In this document: in pieces, positions 8,580 through 16,125 of the stretch
Layout: every line of letters starts with the position of its first letter
Numbering within the stretch: position 1 is the stretch's first letter
Assembly: GCF_900111375.1 (NCBI RefSeq)
Contig: NZ_FOHB01000010.1
Coordinates: 1 to 64,000, forward strand
DNA length: 64,000 bases
Source: Pedococcus cremeus
Lineage (GTDB): Bacteria; Actinomycetota; Actinomycetes; Actinomycetales; Dermatophilaceae
Direction: 5' to 3'
Made by a program: the position numbers and the translations under genes
Notes under the pieces: model-generated
The model's database searches: none
The model's input: the letters and a program-made list of their open reading frames with translations, nothing else
Told to the model about the DNA's origin: nothing

Positions 8580-9005
8580 ATGCCGAAGCTGTCCAAATCC
8601 ACCGCCGCCCTGCACATGGGCATCCCCGGCTACCTGGACTCGCACGGGCAGGAGGTGGGTGACTGGTACGTCACCCTGGAGAACACCCTCGCGGACCTGG
8701 ATTTCACACCTTTCTACAAAGGCGCACCGGACGACCTCTGCCAGGCACACCATCTGGGCTACGTGCTCAAGGGCAAGTTCGGGATCCGGAAGGCCGATGG
8801 CAGCGAGGAGATCTATGAACCCGGCGACGCCTTCGTCATCGAACCCGGCCACGTACCGCTGCAGTTCGAGGGCGGTGAGTACGTCGCCTTCACGCCTGCA
8901 GCAGACGCCCGAGAGCAGACAGCCGTGCTCATGCCGAACCTGGTGAAGTACGCGCGGGAGCACGATATCGAGCTGCCGGCTGATCTGGTCGCGCAGTTCC
9001 GGTGA
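8580..9005 (+). CDS. Cupin domain protein, copy 1
   Basis: A 141-residue single-domain cupin. Residues 61-110 form the barrel: GYVLKGKFGIRK, then YEPGDAFVIEPGHVP (the second cupin motif, with His of EPGH), then FEGGEYVAFTP. The first motif has only one clear His (HHLGYVLKGKFG), so the metal site, if any, is reduced. Ribosome binding site GAAGGGAG lies upstream of ATG 8580. A paralogue with about 60 % identity follows 170 bases downstream, preceded by a similar leader. Substrate is unknown; such small cupins may bind a ligand or a metal without catalysis. Confidence 0.75.
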   Translation: MPKLSKSTAALHMGIPGYLDSHGQEVGDWYVTLENTLADLDFTPFYKGAPDDLCQAHHLGYVLKGKFGIRKADGSEEIYEPGDAFVIEPGHVPLQFEGGEYVAFTPAADAREQTAVLMPNLVKYAREHDIELPADLVAQFR

Positions 9006-9073
9006 CCCATTACGTCGTCCTCGAGCGCTTCACCGTCGTGTGGCGTCCCGAGCACGCGGACTCGCGCAGGTAA
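9002..9073 (+). CDS. Possible 23-residue mini-ORF between the cupins
   Basis: GTG at 9002 overlaps the stop of the first cupin (GTGA) and opens a 23-codon frame VTHYVVLERFTVVWRPEHAD plus three residues. In the matching leader of copy 1 the same frame reads VLERFSVVWPPEQAD and then stops, so the amino-acid pattern LERF-x-VVW-x-PE-x-AD is kept while several third bases differ. It may be a translated leader peptide, or the tail of a lost gene that was duplicated with the leader. Evidence is limited to two copies. Confidence 0.25.
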   Translation: MTHYVVLERFTVVWRPEHADSRR

Positions 9074-9173
9074 CAGGCCCTTGGGCTCTGTGGAGGGTTT
9101 TGCACCCGACCGAGCGTGGGCGGTGAGCAGCGAAGTCCCGCTCACCCATGAGCCTCACGGAACGGAGATCACC
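9019..9173 (+). repeat. Leader of cupin gene, copy 2 of a tandem duplication
   Basis: This leader pairs with the one at 8450-8579. The block CCTTGGGCTCTGTGGAG is exact in both (9079-9095 here), and the CTCGAGCGCTTCA block and the segment before the start codon are nearly exact. It starts within 15 bases of the first cupin stop, so the second cupin can be expressed both by read-through and from its own leader. Confidence 0.7.
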
Positions 9174-9614
9174 ATGCCCAAGCTGAACAAGTCGAACGCC
9201 GCCTCACACCTGACCTTCCCGGGCTTCGCGGACATGTACGGGAACGAGCTCGGTGACTGGGACGTCAGCATCCAGAGCTCGCTCGTCGACATGGACCAGG
9301 CGCCCTTCTACAAGGGCGGCAAGGATGACCGGTGTCAGGCGAGCCACGTGGGCTACGTGCTCAAAGGCAAGTTCGGCATCCGCAAGGCCGATGGCTTGGA
9401 GGAGATCTTCGAGGCCGGTGACGCCTTCGTCATCGAACCGGGGCACACACCGTTCATGTTCGAAGGGGGCGAGTTCATCGCCTTCACCCCGCTCGCGGAG
9501 GCGAGGGAGCAGACGGCGGTGGTCATGCCCAACATCCTCACGTACGCCAAGGAGCAGGGCATCGAGCTCCCGGCCGAGGTGATGGCGCAGATGGGCCCGA
9601 GCGCTACGCCTTGA
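9174..9614 (+). CDS. Cupin domain protein, copy 2
   Basis: A 146-residue cupin paralogous to the preceding gene: both begin MPKL-K-S-AA and share GYVLKGKFGIRKADG, GDAFVIEPGH and AREQTAV blocks. The divergence is concentrated in the N-terminal 50 residues, hinting at a change of ligand or partner. ATG 9174 follows ACGGAGATCACC. The 3' end overlaps the tail of the convergent MEDS/ATPase gene by 11 bases. A metal-dependent enzyme cannot be excluded, but only the EPGH histidine and one further His are clearly conserved between copies. Confidence 0.75.
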   Translation: MPKLNKSNAASHLTFPGFADMYGNELGDWDVSIQSSLVDMDQAPFYKGGKDDRCQASHVGYVLKGKFGIRKADGLEEIFEAGDAFVIEPGHTPFMFEGGEFIAFTPLAEAREQTAVVMPNILTYAKEQGIELPAEVMAQMGPSATP

Positions 9615-10572
9615 GCGTGAAGGCGACGGTGAACCCCTCCGGCGTGAAGCCGTGGTGCAGGTCGTCGCTGAGGTAGCGCGCGACCCACAGGCCCGAGTGG
9701 CGCCGGTCGCCGCGGATGTGCCGTGGCGGCAGGTACCCCGCGAACGGGTCGCGGATGCCCTGGCCGCGGTCGGTGACCGCACAGCTGACCTCGCCGTCGG
9801 TGACGGCCACCCGCACGTCGACCGGCGGGGCCCCGTGCTCGATGCCGTTGCGGGCCAGCTCGTTGGCGACGACGAGCAGGTCGTCGACCACGGTGGCGGG
9901 CATGGCACCGCCCAGCTCGTGCCGGAGGACGTTGCGAAGGTGGCGGAGGTCGCGAAGTCCCGACACCGTCGTCAGCGGTGGCCCGGCCGGCACGCTGACC
10001 GCGGAGGACACCGACTCCAGCACGACCACGGGGTCGAGCGCCTCGGGGTTGGCGGCCCGGCCCCCTGCCGTGTCGAGCAGGTGGCGGTGGGTCTGCCGCC
10101 CCGTCTCCAGGCACACTGCCGGCAGCCGCTCGGTGTCGTAGCCACAGACGGCCCACAACGACAGGTCGCCCACCGAATGGGTGTGCAGCGCCTCGAACCT
10201 GCGCCACTCCTGCAGCGCGCGGGGGCTCTCGTCACAGGCCACCTCCGCGAGGAGCCGCACCCGCACCCCGTCCCTGCTGCGCGACTCGACCAGGTCGCGC
10301 AGGAAACCCACGGCATCGAGCGCCTTGCGCCACACCTCCGCAGGGGGCACCACCGTCAGCCGGGCACCCCGGCCAGCCGCCGCCGTCAGAGGGCTGGCGA
10401 GGTCGTCCCGGCACAGCAGCACGAGGTCGTCACCTGCCTCGACTCCGTCGCGCAGCCAGGGACCGGTCACCGACACGAGCTCCGCGGACGTCGCGAAGAA
10501 GAGGGCATCGTGGACGTACCCGTCAGCCCCGGGTGACGGGCTCCAACCGCCTCCCCCCGCAGACACTCCCAT
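9604..10572 (-). CDS. MEDS domain plus HATPase anti-sigma regulator-like protein
   Basis: A 322-residue cytoplasmic protein. Residues about 18-170 match the MEDS (methanogen/methylotroph sensory) domain: YVHDALFFATSAEL, then WLRDGVEAGDDLVLL. Residues about 215-320 form a GHKL ATPase of the RsbW/SpoIIAB class with VVANELARNGIEHG (N box), VTDRGQGI (G1) and HSGLWVARYLSDD (G2). No dimerisation/phospho-acceptor domain is present, so it is an anti-sigma-factor-type kinase, not a true sensor histidine kinase. ATG 10572 follows GGGAGGGC, which is part of a stem-loop (see the 10574-10614 element). Confidence 0.8.
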   Translation of the reverse strand: MGVSAGGGGWSPSPGADGYVHDALFFATSAELVSVTGPWLRDGVEAGDDLVLLCRDDLASPLTAAAGRGARLTVVPPAEVWRKALDAVGFLRDLVESRSRDGVRVRLLAEVACDESPRALQEWRRFEALHTHSVGDLSLWAVCGYDTERLPAVCLETGRQTHRHLLDTAGGRAANPEALDPVVVLESVSSAVSVPAGPPLTTVSGLRDLRHLRNVLRHELGGAMPATVVDDLLVVANELARNGIEHGAPPVDVRVAVTDGEVSCAVTDRGQGIRDPFAGYLPPRHIRGDRRHSGLWVARYLSDDLHHGFTPEGFTVAFTLKA

Positions 10573-10573
10573 A

Positions 10574-10614
10574 AAGCCCTCCCATCCCCAGCAGGCCGGC
10601 CTGCCGGAGGGCTT
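10574..10614 (-). promoter_or_regulatory. Hairpin that can mask the ribosome binding site
   Basis: On the minus strand AAGCCCTCC (10614-10606) is followed, after a spacer holding the 14-bp palindrome GCAGGCCGGCCTGC (10591-10604), by GGAGGGCTT (10582-10574). The second arm contains the ribosome binding site GGAGGG of the MEDS/ATPase gene, whose ATG is at 10572. The nine perfect pairs would hide the site until the stem opens. The inner palindrome can form its own hairpin, which could coexist with the stem or act as an alternative. Confidence 0.5.
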
Positions 10615-10715
10615 GCCCGGATGCCGCGTCCTGCCACCGAGGTCGGTGACCTGCTCGCACCCCGTGGACGCGTCCCCCGACCCATGGTGGCACGCTCAGG
10701 CGCCGCACGCCCTGC

Positions 10716-11261
10716 TCAGTTGCTGAGCAGCTCAGCGGGCACCGAGCAGTCGAGGCCGACGTCGTTCATCCGGCTCACGATGCTCTGCCCCTCCTCGTCG
10801 AGGGGGACCTTCAGCGACAGGGGCCGGGACGCCCGCTTCGCCAGCGCAGCGGCATACGCCTCCCTGGCGTTCACCAGCGACTCCCAGTCGCCCAGCCACG
10901 CCGGCATCGGCAGGTCGTTGTTGACCCGCTCCAGGCCCACGCGGCGGATCTGCTGCAGCATCAGCTCGACCGCGTCGTTCTGCGCTCGGATCGCCTTCAC
11001 CCGCTGCTGCACCGTGGCGTCCGACGGCGGCATGAGCCGGTGCACCGTCTGCCGCATCATCGTGCACGCGGCGTTGCTCGTGTAGACGACGACCGGCTGG
11101 TCGACGACCTCGGCGCGGTCGTGGTTGGCCCACCGCCACAGGCCGAGCAGCGTCACGGCCACCAGGGCGAGGGCCGCGACCACCGACGTCGCGGCGACCC
11201 AGTGCTGCCACCTTCCGCGGGCCATGTTCCATGGTGCGCCGACGATGCCGACATCGCCCAT
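10716..11261 (-). CDS. Hypothetical single-span membrane protein
   Basis: A 181-residue protein with a short cytoplasmic N-terminus, one membrane helix (about residues 20-43, WVAATSVVAALALVAVTLLG) and an extracytoplasmic domain rich in charged helices. Two cysteines (TSNAACTMM and VGLDCSVP) could form a disulfide outside the membrane. I do not recognise the family. ATG 11261 has a moderate GCAGG upstream; ATG 11225 is an alternative. The neighbour upstream is another small membrane protein on the same strand. Confidence 0.6.
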   Translation of the reverse strand: MGDVGIVGAPWNMARGRWQHWVAATSVVAALALVAVTLLGLWRWANHDRAEVVDQPVVVYTSNAACTMMRQTVHRLMPPSDATVQQRVKAIRAQNDAVELMLQQIRRVGLERVNNDLPMPAWLGDWESLVNAREAYAAALAKRASRPLSLKVPLDEEGQSIVSRMNDVGLDCSVPAELLSN

Positions 11262-11348
11262 CGGCGCCTGCCGGACCCCCGCCTACGTCATGGGGGTGAC
11301 GGCTGCGTCGCTTTCGCTTCCGCCGCTCGTCCGAGGTCCGCGGGGCGG

Positions 11349-11732
11349 TCAGAGGTGGAGCAGCCGGTCCACCAGGGAGGGGGCCACGACCAGTGTGAGG
11401 ATCAGGCTGTTGAGCACGAGGGCCGCCGTGCCCTCGCGCCCCGCGCCGGCCCGCACCGCCCGGCCGCCCAGCACAACGCCCACCACCAGCGGCAGCACCC
11501 ACAGCAGGGTGACGGCCGACCACGGCAGCCACTCCCTGATGTAGGCGACGTCCCCACCGGTCATGTCCGCGCCCAACCAGCCGGCCACCACGCCGGACAA
11601 CCCGACGAAGGCCGCGGTCCACAGCGCGAAGGCGACCAGCATGCCGAGCGACCAGCGCGCCAGCCGCTCGCCGTGGGTCCTGGGGCTGCCCCTGCGCTGG
11701 TCGTGGCGCTGACCTGTCGACCCCACCGTCAT
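11349..11732 (-). CDS. Hypothetical small membrane protein
   Basis: A 127-residue protein with a basic N-terminus (TGQRHDQRRG) and three hydrophobic stretches: LGMLVAFALWTAAFVGL, WSAVTLLWVLPLVVGVVLGG and a final TAALVLNSLILTLVV. ATG 11732 is chosen because GGAGGAGG lies eight bases before it; the longer frame to 11831 reads as low-complexity. The profile recalls small actinobacterial membrane proteins of unknown role. It precedes another membrane protein on the same strand with about 90 bases between them. Confidence 0.6.
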   Translation of the reverse strand: MTVGSTGQRHDQRRGSPRTHGERLARWSLGMLVAFALWTAAFVGLSGVVAGWLGADMTGGDVAYIREWLPWSAVTLLWVLPLVVGVVLGGRAVRAGAGREGTAALVLNSLILTLVVAPSLVDRLLHL

Positions 11733-11888
11733 GACGCTCGCCTCCTCCGGACACGGCGAGCGTCCACCCGGCGGTGCGGCGGACGGAAGAGGAGAAGGTC
11801 CCAGGGTCACCTCACGGACGTCAGGCGTCACCTCGACCGGGCGCGGGACAGGAGACCAACCACCCGATGGGTATGCCGCAGGCTCGCC

Positions 11889-12197
11889 TCAGCTGGGGAG
11901 GTCGCGCCGGGTGCGCAGGGAGGGTGGGCCGGGCAGCGGACGGCGGGGCTCGCGGACCCCGGCGGGCCCTCCCGGTCCGGCGTCGCCGAAGACGCCCACC
12001 AGCCGTCGCCCGCGGACGCGCCGGTGGCGGTACACGGCATACAGCTGGTCCGAGGTCTCGCGGTCGGGCAGGCGGGTGAGGTCGAACGCGCGGCGAGCCC
12101 GCATGACCGCCTCCCCCGGGCTCGCGGCACTGATCTCGAGGGCCCGCCCGCGCGGGCCCGGCCACTGGCCGTGCTGCACCACGTCGTAGATCGCCAT
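11889..12197 (-). CDS. Hypothetical protein, 102 residues
   Basis: The protein begins MAIYDVVQHGQWPGPRGR and continues with EAVMRARRAFDLTRLPD, a basic helix, and ends in a proline/arginine-rich tail. The pattern, a short strand followed by a helix, could be a small domain binding nucleic acid or another protein, but I do not recognise the family. GGGAGGC sits directly before ATG 12197, closer than normal; an ATG four codons upstream is the other option. It lacks membrane segments and cysteines. Confidence 0.5.
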   Translation of the reverse strand: MAIYDVVQHGQWPGPRGRALEISAASPGEAVMRARRAFDLTRLPDRETSDQLYAVYRHRRVRGRRLVGVFGDAGPGGPAGVREPRRPLPGPPSLRTRRDLPS

Positions 12198-12315
12198 GCC
12201 TCCCAGCATGCTCCTGCCGGGGCGCAGGGGGACAGACCTTTGCGACGAACGGCGCGGATCGCCTCGGCCGACTGGGTGTGGTCGGCTGGTGCGGTCGGCT
12301 GGTGCGTGCGCCCGG

Positions 12316-12735
12316 CTACTCGACCGGCTCGAGGGCGGCGAGCAGCTGGTCGCAGGCCTCGACGCAGCGGCGGCAGGTCTTCGCGCACACCTCGCAGTGC
12401 AGGTGCATCTCGGCGTGCTGCTCGCACTCGACCGCGCACGCGTGGCACATGGCACGACAGGCCTGGAGCAACGTGATCAGCAGCTCGTTCGACGCCGCGC
12501 CCGGGTGCCGTGAGAGCACCCTGGCCGTCGCGTCGCACACGTCGGCGCAGTCGAGGTTCTGCTGGATGCAGTCACGGAGCTCGGCGACCATGTCCTCGGA
12601 GAGGCAGGCGTCGGCGCAGGCGGTGCAGGAGTACACGCACTCGAGACAGGCGAGGATGCAGTTCTTCAGCACCGACTCGTCCAGGTCGCCGACGCCCTTG
12701 GGGTGCGTCCGGAGCATCTCGCTCACAACGGTCAT
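12316..12735 (-). CDS. Four-helix bundle copper-binding protein (DUF326)
   Basis: A 139-residue cysteine-rich cytosolic protein. Cysteines are spaced every three to four residues along helices (CILACLECVYSCTACADAC, CIQQNLDCADVC, CRAMCHACAVECEQHAEMHLHC, CAKTCRRCVEAC), the pattern of the DUF326/Csp3-like four-helix bundles that store Cu(I) inside the bundle. ATG 12735 follows GGAGGAACC. Length fits one bundle. No copper exporter or CsoR gene is next to it, so it acts as a stand-alone copper sink. The copper role is family knowledge, not shown here. Confidence 0.85.
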   Translation of the reverse strand: MTVVSEMLRTHPKGVGDLDESVLKNCILACLECVYSCTACADACLSEDMVAELRDCIQQNLDCADVCDATARVLSRHPGAASNELLITLLQACRAMCHACAVECEQHAEMHLHCEVCAKTCRRCVEACDQLLAALEPVE

Positions 12736-12879
12736 GGTTCCTCCGTCCGGATCGGGATGGCTTCCATTCCGGCACAGAAACGGGTCCCACGCCACCGCAG
12801 ATCCGCGTACCGCGGGCGTGGCTTCGGGGCGTCGCGCCGGCTCAGCGTCCGAGCCACGGAGAGCCGGCTCGCGGCAGGG

Positions 12880-13248
12880 TCAGTCGCGCTCCCACGGGGC
12901 CGTCTCGCCCATCTTCTCGTAGTACTTCGCCAGGTGGTTCTTCACGCGGTCGATGTCGTCCTTCGGCAGGTCGGCGCCGCCACGGGAGCCCTGCATGACG
13001 TTGCCGGCCGCCATCACCCCGCGCGGCACGGCCCTGATCCTGCCGTCGACGACGTCGGCGATGAGCAGCTTGTAGGCCGTGAAGTTGTCGGCCTTGTCGC
13101 CGTCGTACCAGACGTGGGCGTCGCGGTACTTGGCGTTCGGCCCGTCCTCGGCGCCCGCCCACTCGCGGACACGGCGCTCGGCGGCGTCGCCGTCCCACTC
13201 GCGGTCGCGGTCGGCGAGGGGCAGGTCCTGGAACTTCGTGACGGTCAT
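12880..13248 (-). CDS. Uncharacterised protein resembling phage-associated domain
   Basis: A 122-residue soluble protein starting MTVTKFQDLPLADRDREWDG. Recognisable elements are AAERRVREWAG, NAKYRDAHVWYD, YKLLIADVVDGRIRAVPRGV and DIDRVKNHLAKYYEKMG. I recall the same order (DLPLA, W-D, YKLP-DV-DG, AVPR, then R-HL-xYY-KM) from proteins near or inside phage head-protease genes, but cannot name the family with certainty. ATG 13248 follows GAGGAGG. No other phage gene is nearby. Confidence 0.55.
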   Translation of the reverse strand: MTVTKFQDLPLADRDREWDGDAAERRVREWAGAEDGPNAKYRDAHVWYDGDKADNFTAYKLLIADVVDGRIRAVPRGVMAAGNVMQGSRGGADLPKDDIDRVKNHLAKYYEKMGETAPWERD

Positions 13249-13323
13249 CGCTGCTTCCTCCTCGAGAGTCGGTCAAAGCCTGGTGTGCCCGGATCGGGAG
13301 TACCCACCTCGGCGCACCGTCAA

Positions 13324-14880
13324 TCAGGCCGTGATGGTGCCGCCCTCGAACGTGCAGGTCAGGCGGCCGTTGGACGAGACCGTGTCAGTGACCGGGTAGC
13401 CGTACTTCCCGGTGGCGCCGCCCGCGGCCTTCCACTGCGACAACACCTCGCCGTAGAGGCGCCGCGCCGAACCCGAGCCAAGCCGCCACAGCTCACCGCT
13501 CCTGAACGCCTGGTAGCTGCCGCGGCTCGCCGAGCTCACGGCCGCGGTCGGGTACCCGAGCACGCCGTTCTCCCGTCCGGCGGCGACCCACCCGGTCCAC
13601 ATCGCGCCGTGCACCGCCTGCGTCGTGGTCGCGGTGCTGTCGGTGATGGCGCCCTTCTGGAAGAGCTGGATCCACCCGTTGGTGGTGCTGGTGAGCGGAC
13701 CCGTGGGGAACCCGAGGGTGCCCTTCTCGCGGCCCTCCCGCTTCCACACGTCCCAGCGGACGCCCCACACCGACTGTGTGCTCGTCGCGGTGCTGTCGGT
13801 GATGGCGCCCTTCTGGAAGAGCTGGATCCAGCCGTTCGTGACGTCGGTCTTGGGGCCGACGGGGTAGCCGAGCTTGCCGCCCTCCCGGCCTTCCCGCTTC
13901 CACACGTCGTAGCGGACGCCCCACACCGTCTGGGTCGAGGTCGACGCGCTGTCGGTGATGGCACCCTTCTGGAACAGGTGGATCCAGCCGCTGTCGCGGG
14001 TGCTGATCTTCTCGGAGGTCGGGTAACCGAGGTGCCCGCGCGGGCCGCCCTCCTCGTTCCACTTGCTCAGCACCCAGTTGTTCATCGCGCGGCTGCCGTT
14101 GGTGCTGGTCGAGTAGATCGCGCCGCCCTGGTAGCGCACGTAGGTGCCCTTGCCGTCACCGACCGAGCGCACCGGCCCGGTGGACGCCTTGAGGAAGGAG
14201 CCCTGCTCGCCCATCGCCTTGTACCGCGCGGAGATCGGTCCCCACTTGGGCAGGCTCGGCGAGCTGTGCTCGGCGGTGCGGTCGTCGCGCAGCGAGGTGG
14301 TCGTGCAGTTCGCCCACTTGTACGGCGGCACGCAGCTGACCACGCGGCAGTGCACGCCGCCGCTGCACTTCACCTGGGTGTTGCACTGGCCGTAGCGGAA
14401 GGCGTTGCAGCAGATGCGCCGCTGGTCGCAGGTGGCCGTCGACCCGGTGCCACAGCTGCAGCTCCAGCAGCCCTTGTCGCAGATGTGGTCGCCGCTGCAG
14501 CCCGAGCTGCACTTCGAGCACGAGGCGTTGCAGTCGACGATGTAGCGGTAGCCCCCGCCGCACCACGAGGAGCCTGCCGCCTTCCACCAGCCGGCCGCGA
14601 AGCTGCCGGGCGGGCACGAGTTCACGCCCTTGTTGATGGTGCTGCAGAAGACGGTCCACCCGCTCGAGGCGGTGTTCCCCGGCCCGCAGATGGTGCTGTA
14701 TGCCGTCTGCGGCCTCAGCGCGTAGGCCTTGGGGTCGGTGACCAGCGCCGACCCGGCCACCGCCGCGCCGACGAAGAACCCACGCCGCCCAACCGGGCCG
14801 AACCGCTCGGAGATCCGGCTGACCAGCCCGACCAGTCCGCGTCGCTCCCCGGTGGTGATCTGCTCCAGCGTGCCGCTCAT
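13324..14880 (-). CDS. Tat-exported cysteine-rich protein with LGFP repeats
   Basis: A 518-residue protein in three parts. Residues about 32-52 hold a twin-arginine signal (RRGFFVGAAVAGSALV). Next, about residues 64-195 carry 20 cysteines, including VDCNASCSKCSSGCSGDHIC and ICCNAFRYGQC, a density like the light chain of methylamine dehydrogenase. The rest is about six LGFP-type repeats of ~52 residues (LGYPTSE, LGYPVGP, LGFPTGP, LGYPTAA, YGYPVTD and a degenerate first one), a module linked to cell-wall binding in actinobacteria. It is last in an operon with MauE- and MauD-like genes, overlapping the previous gene by ATGA. Function unknown. Confidence 0.8.
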   Translation of the reverse strand: MSGTLEQITTGERRGLVGLVSRISERFGPVGRRGFFVGAAVAGSALVTDPKAYALRPQTAYSTICGPGNTASSGWTVFCSTINKGVNSCPPGSFAAGWWKAAGSSWCGGGYRYIVDCNASCSKCSSGCSGDHICDKGCWSCSCGTGSTATCDQRRICCNAFRYGQCNTQVKCSGGVHCRVVSCVPPYKWANCTTTSLRDDRTAEHSSPSLPKWGPISARYKAMGEQGSFLKASTGPVRSVGDGKGTYVRYQGGAIYSTSTNGSRAMNNWVLSKWNEEGGPRGHLGYPTSEKISTRDSGWIHLFQKGAITDSASTSTQTVWGVRYDVWKREGREGGKLGYPVGPKTDVTNGWIQLFQKGAITDSTATSTQSVWGVRWDVWKREGREKGTLGFPTGPLTSTTNGWIQLFQKGAITDSTATTTQAVHGAMWTGWVAAGRENGVLGYPTAAVSSASRGSYQAFRSGELWRLGSGSARRLYGEVLSQWKAAGGATGKYGYPVTDTVSSNGRLTCTFEGGTITA

Positions 14881-15422
14881 GTCATCTCCCCTTGCCTGAC
14901 CAGGGTGCGCCGGTCAGTGACGTGCAGGCCGCGCACGACCTCGGCGGCACGTGGAACGGTGGCCATCCGGCGGGAGTGGCTGCCGATGACGGTGAACAGG
15001 CAGAAGGCCCGTCCCCCGACGCTGAAGAAGTGCTGCGAGGCGCTGCGCCCGGGCAACGGCCGCTGGAGCCGGTTCGGCCCGAACTGCGACGGCGCGAGCC
15101 GGGGCATCCCCTGCTCGGCGAAGAGGCCCTGGTCGGCGACCTCCGAGCCGTACTCGACGAGCGAGATGAAGACGTCCTCGGAGCCGAGCAGGTCGACCAC
15201 CCCGCTGCCGAAGTCGCCCCGGTCGCTCGGCAGGTCGATGGTGCAGGCGTGGAGGATCGGCCGCATCACCTCACCGTTGGGCTCGACGCGCTCGAGGGCC
15301 TGTCCCCGCATGGCGGGCGACAGCCCGTGCGGCACACCGGCAGCCACGCTCGCCTTCCGCTCGATCGCCAGTCGCCACCCCCGCGGCGGCTGGCACCTGA
15401 GGCCGTATTTCTCCACTGCCAT
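14877..15422 (-). CDS. Conserved-looking hypothetical protein of the Cys-rich operon
   Basis: A 181-residue protein without signal peptide or membrane segment. It reads as a compact alpha/beta domain: PPRGWRLAIERKA, then PILHACTIDLPSDRGDFG, LGSEDVFISLVEYGSE and GRAFCLFTVIG. I do not recognise the family. ATG 15422 overlaps the stop of the upstream membrane-protein gene (TGATG), and its own stop overlaps the start of the Tat-protein gene (ATGA), so it is translated together with both. A chaperone or export-quality role for the Tat protein is possible but not shown. Confidence 0.65.
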   Translation of the reverse strand: MAVEKYGLRCQPPRGWRLAIERKASVAAGVPHGLSPAMRGQALERVEPNGEVMRPILHACTIDLPSDRGDFGSGVVDLLGSEDVFISLVEYGSEVADQGLFAEQGMPRLAPSQFGPNRLQRPLPGRSASQHFFSVGGRAFCLFTVIGSHSRRMATVPRAAEVVRGLHVTDRRTLVRQGEMT

Positions 15423-16021
15423 CAACTCCCCACTGCGGCGACGCCCAGCGCCACCGCTCCTGCAGCCAGGGCCACCCTAGCGATGACGTCCGCCGGATTT
15501 GCCCACTTTTCGACCGTGCTGAAGATTCTGTGCAGCCCGGCCCGGTCCCGCACCCCGGCCATCAGTACCGAGGGCAGCGCGCGGACCAGCCCGAAGACGC
15601 CTCCGAGCAGCAGGCCCGCGCCGGGCGAGCCGGAGAGCAGCGCCAGAAGCGCCACGGCATATGTCGTGGAGCTGGTGATGATGGTGACCAGGCCGAACCC
15701 GAGCTGCGCCCCGAAACCCACGCCGTAGACCCAGCCGCGGTAGCGGGTGAGCCACTGCTCGTCGACCTGCCGCTGCCACGACGGCAGCGACAGGCCGCCC
15801 AACCGCAGGTCGAGTGCGAGACCGAGCAGCAGCAGCGCGGCCGCGAGGCCGAGCGCCCAGGGGGACGACCGCACCGGGTCGGGGACGGCGGAGCCGAGCA
15901 GCCCGAACAGGCCGCCGAGCGCGAGGCCACCGACGAGGGAGCCGAGGACGTATGCCGTGGTGGTCACCCACCAGCGGGAGGCGCGGGCCCGCTCACCGAG
16001 CGGGCTGATGCTCGAGAGCAT
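15422..16021 (-). CDS. Polytopic membrane protein of the Cys-rich operon
   Basis: A 199-residue protein with five or six hydrophobic segments (VTTTAYVLGSLVGGLALGGL, WALGLAAALLLLGLAL, FGLVTIITSSTTYAVALLAL, LLLGGVFGLVRALP and a C-terminal helix). The size and helix layout recall CcdA/DsbD-type thiol transporters, but none of the membrane cysteines needed for thiol exchange is present, so a true CcdA function is doubtful. ATG 16021 follows GAGGTGAG. It lies between a MauD-like redoxin and the Cys-rich Tat protein in one transcription unit. Confidence 0.65.
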   Translation of the reverse strand: MLSSISPLGERARASRWWVTTTAYVLGSLVGGLALGGLFGLLGSAVPDPVRSSPWALGLAAALLLLGLALDLRLGGLSLPSWQRQVDEQWLTRYRGWVYGVGFGAQLGFGLVTIITSSTTYAVALLALLSGSPGAGLLLGGVFGLVRALPSVLMAGVRDRAGLHRIFSTVEKWANPADVIARVALAAGAVALGVAAVGS

Positions 16022-16030
16022 CGACTCACC

Positions 16031-16111
16031 TCAAGGCGACCAGGTCGCCCGCACCGCCGCCACCACCGCCATCGGGAGTCCGATGACGAGGGCGAGGCGG
16101 GTGGCGTCCAT
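16031..16111 (-). CDS. Possible 26-residue membrane peptide in the Cys-rich operon
   Basis: In the 104-base gap between the redoxin and the membrane-protein gene an ATG at 16111 opens 26 codons, MDATRLALVIGLPMAVVAAV plus RATWSP, with a stop nine bases before the next ATG. The peptide is one hydrophobic helix. Third codon positions are almost all G or C. No good ribosome binding site precedes it, but it starts 15 bases after the redoxin gene stop, so coupled translation is possible. Confidence 0.35.
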   Translation of the reverse strand: MDATRLALVIGLPMAVVAAVRATWSP

Positions 16112-16125
16112 GGCAGCGGCGTCGG

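Noticed and set aside
13640-13960. Near-identical ~156-bp repeats as a mobile or CRISPR repeat
   Set aside because: They encode successive LGFP units in frame and are explained by protein repeats.
12703-15480. 925-codon open frame on the plus strand
   Set aside because: It lies opposite the DUF-type protein and the Tat/LGFP protein and reads as low-complexity Ala/Arg/Pro; no start site or motif supports it.
15422-16021. Assignment of the membrane protein as CcdA
   Set aside because: The conserved membrane cysteines of CcdA/DsbD are not present, so only helix layout is similar.
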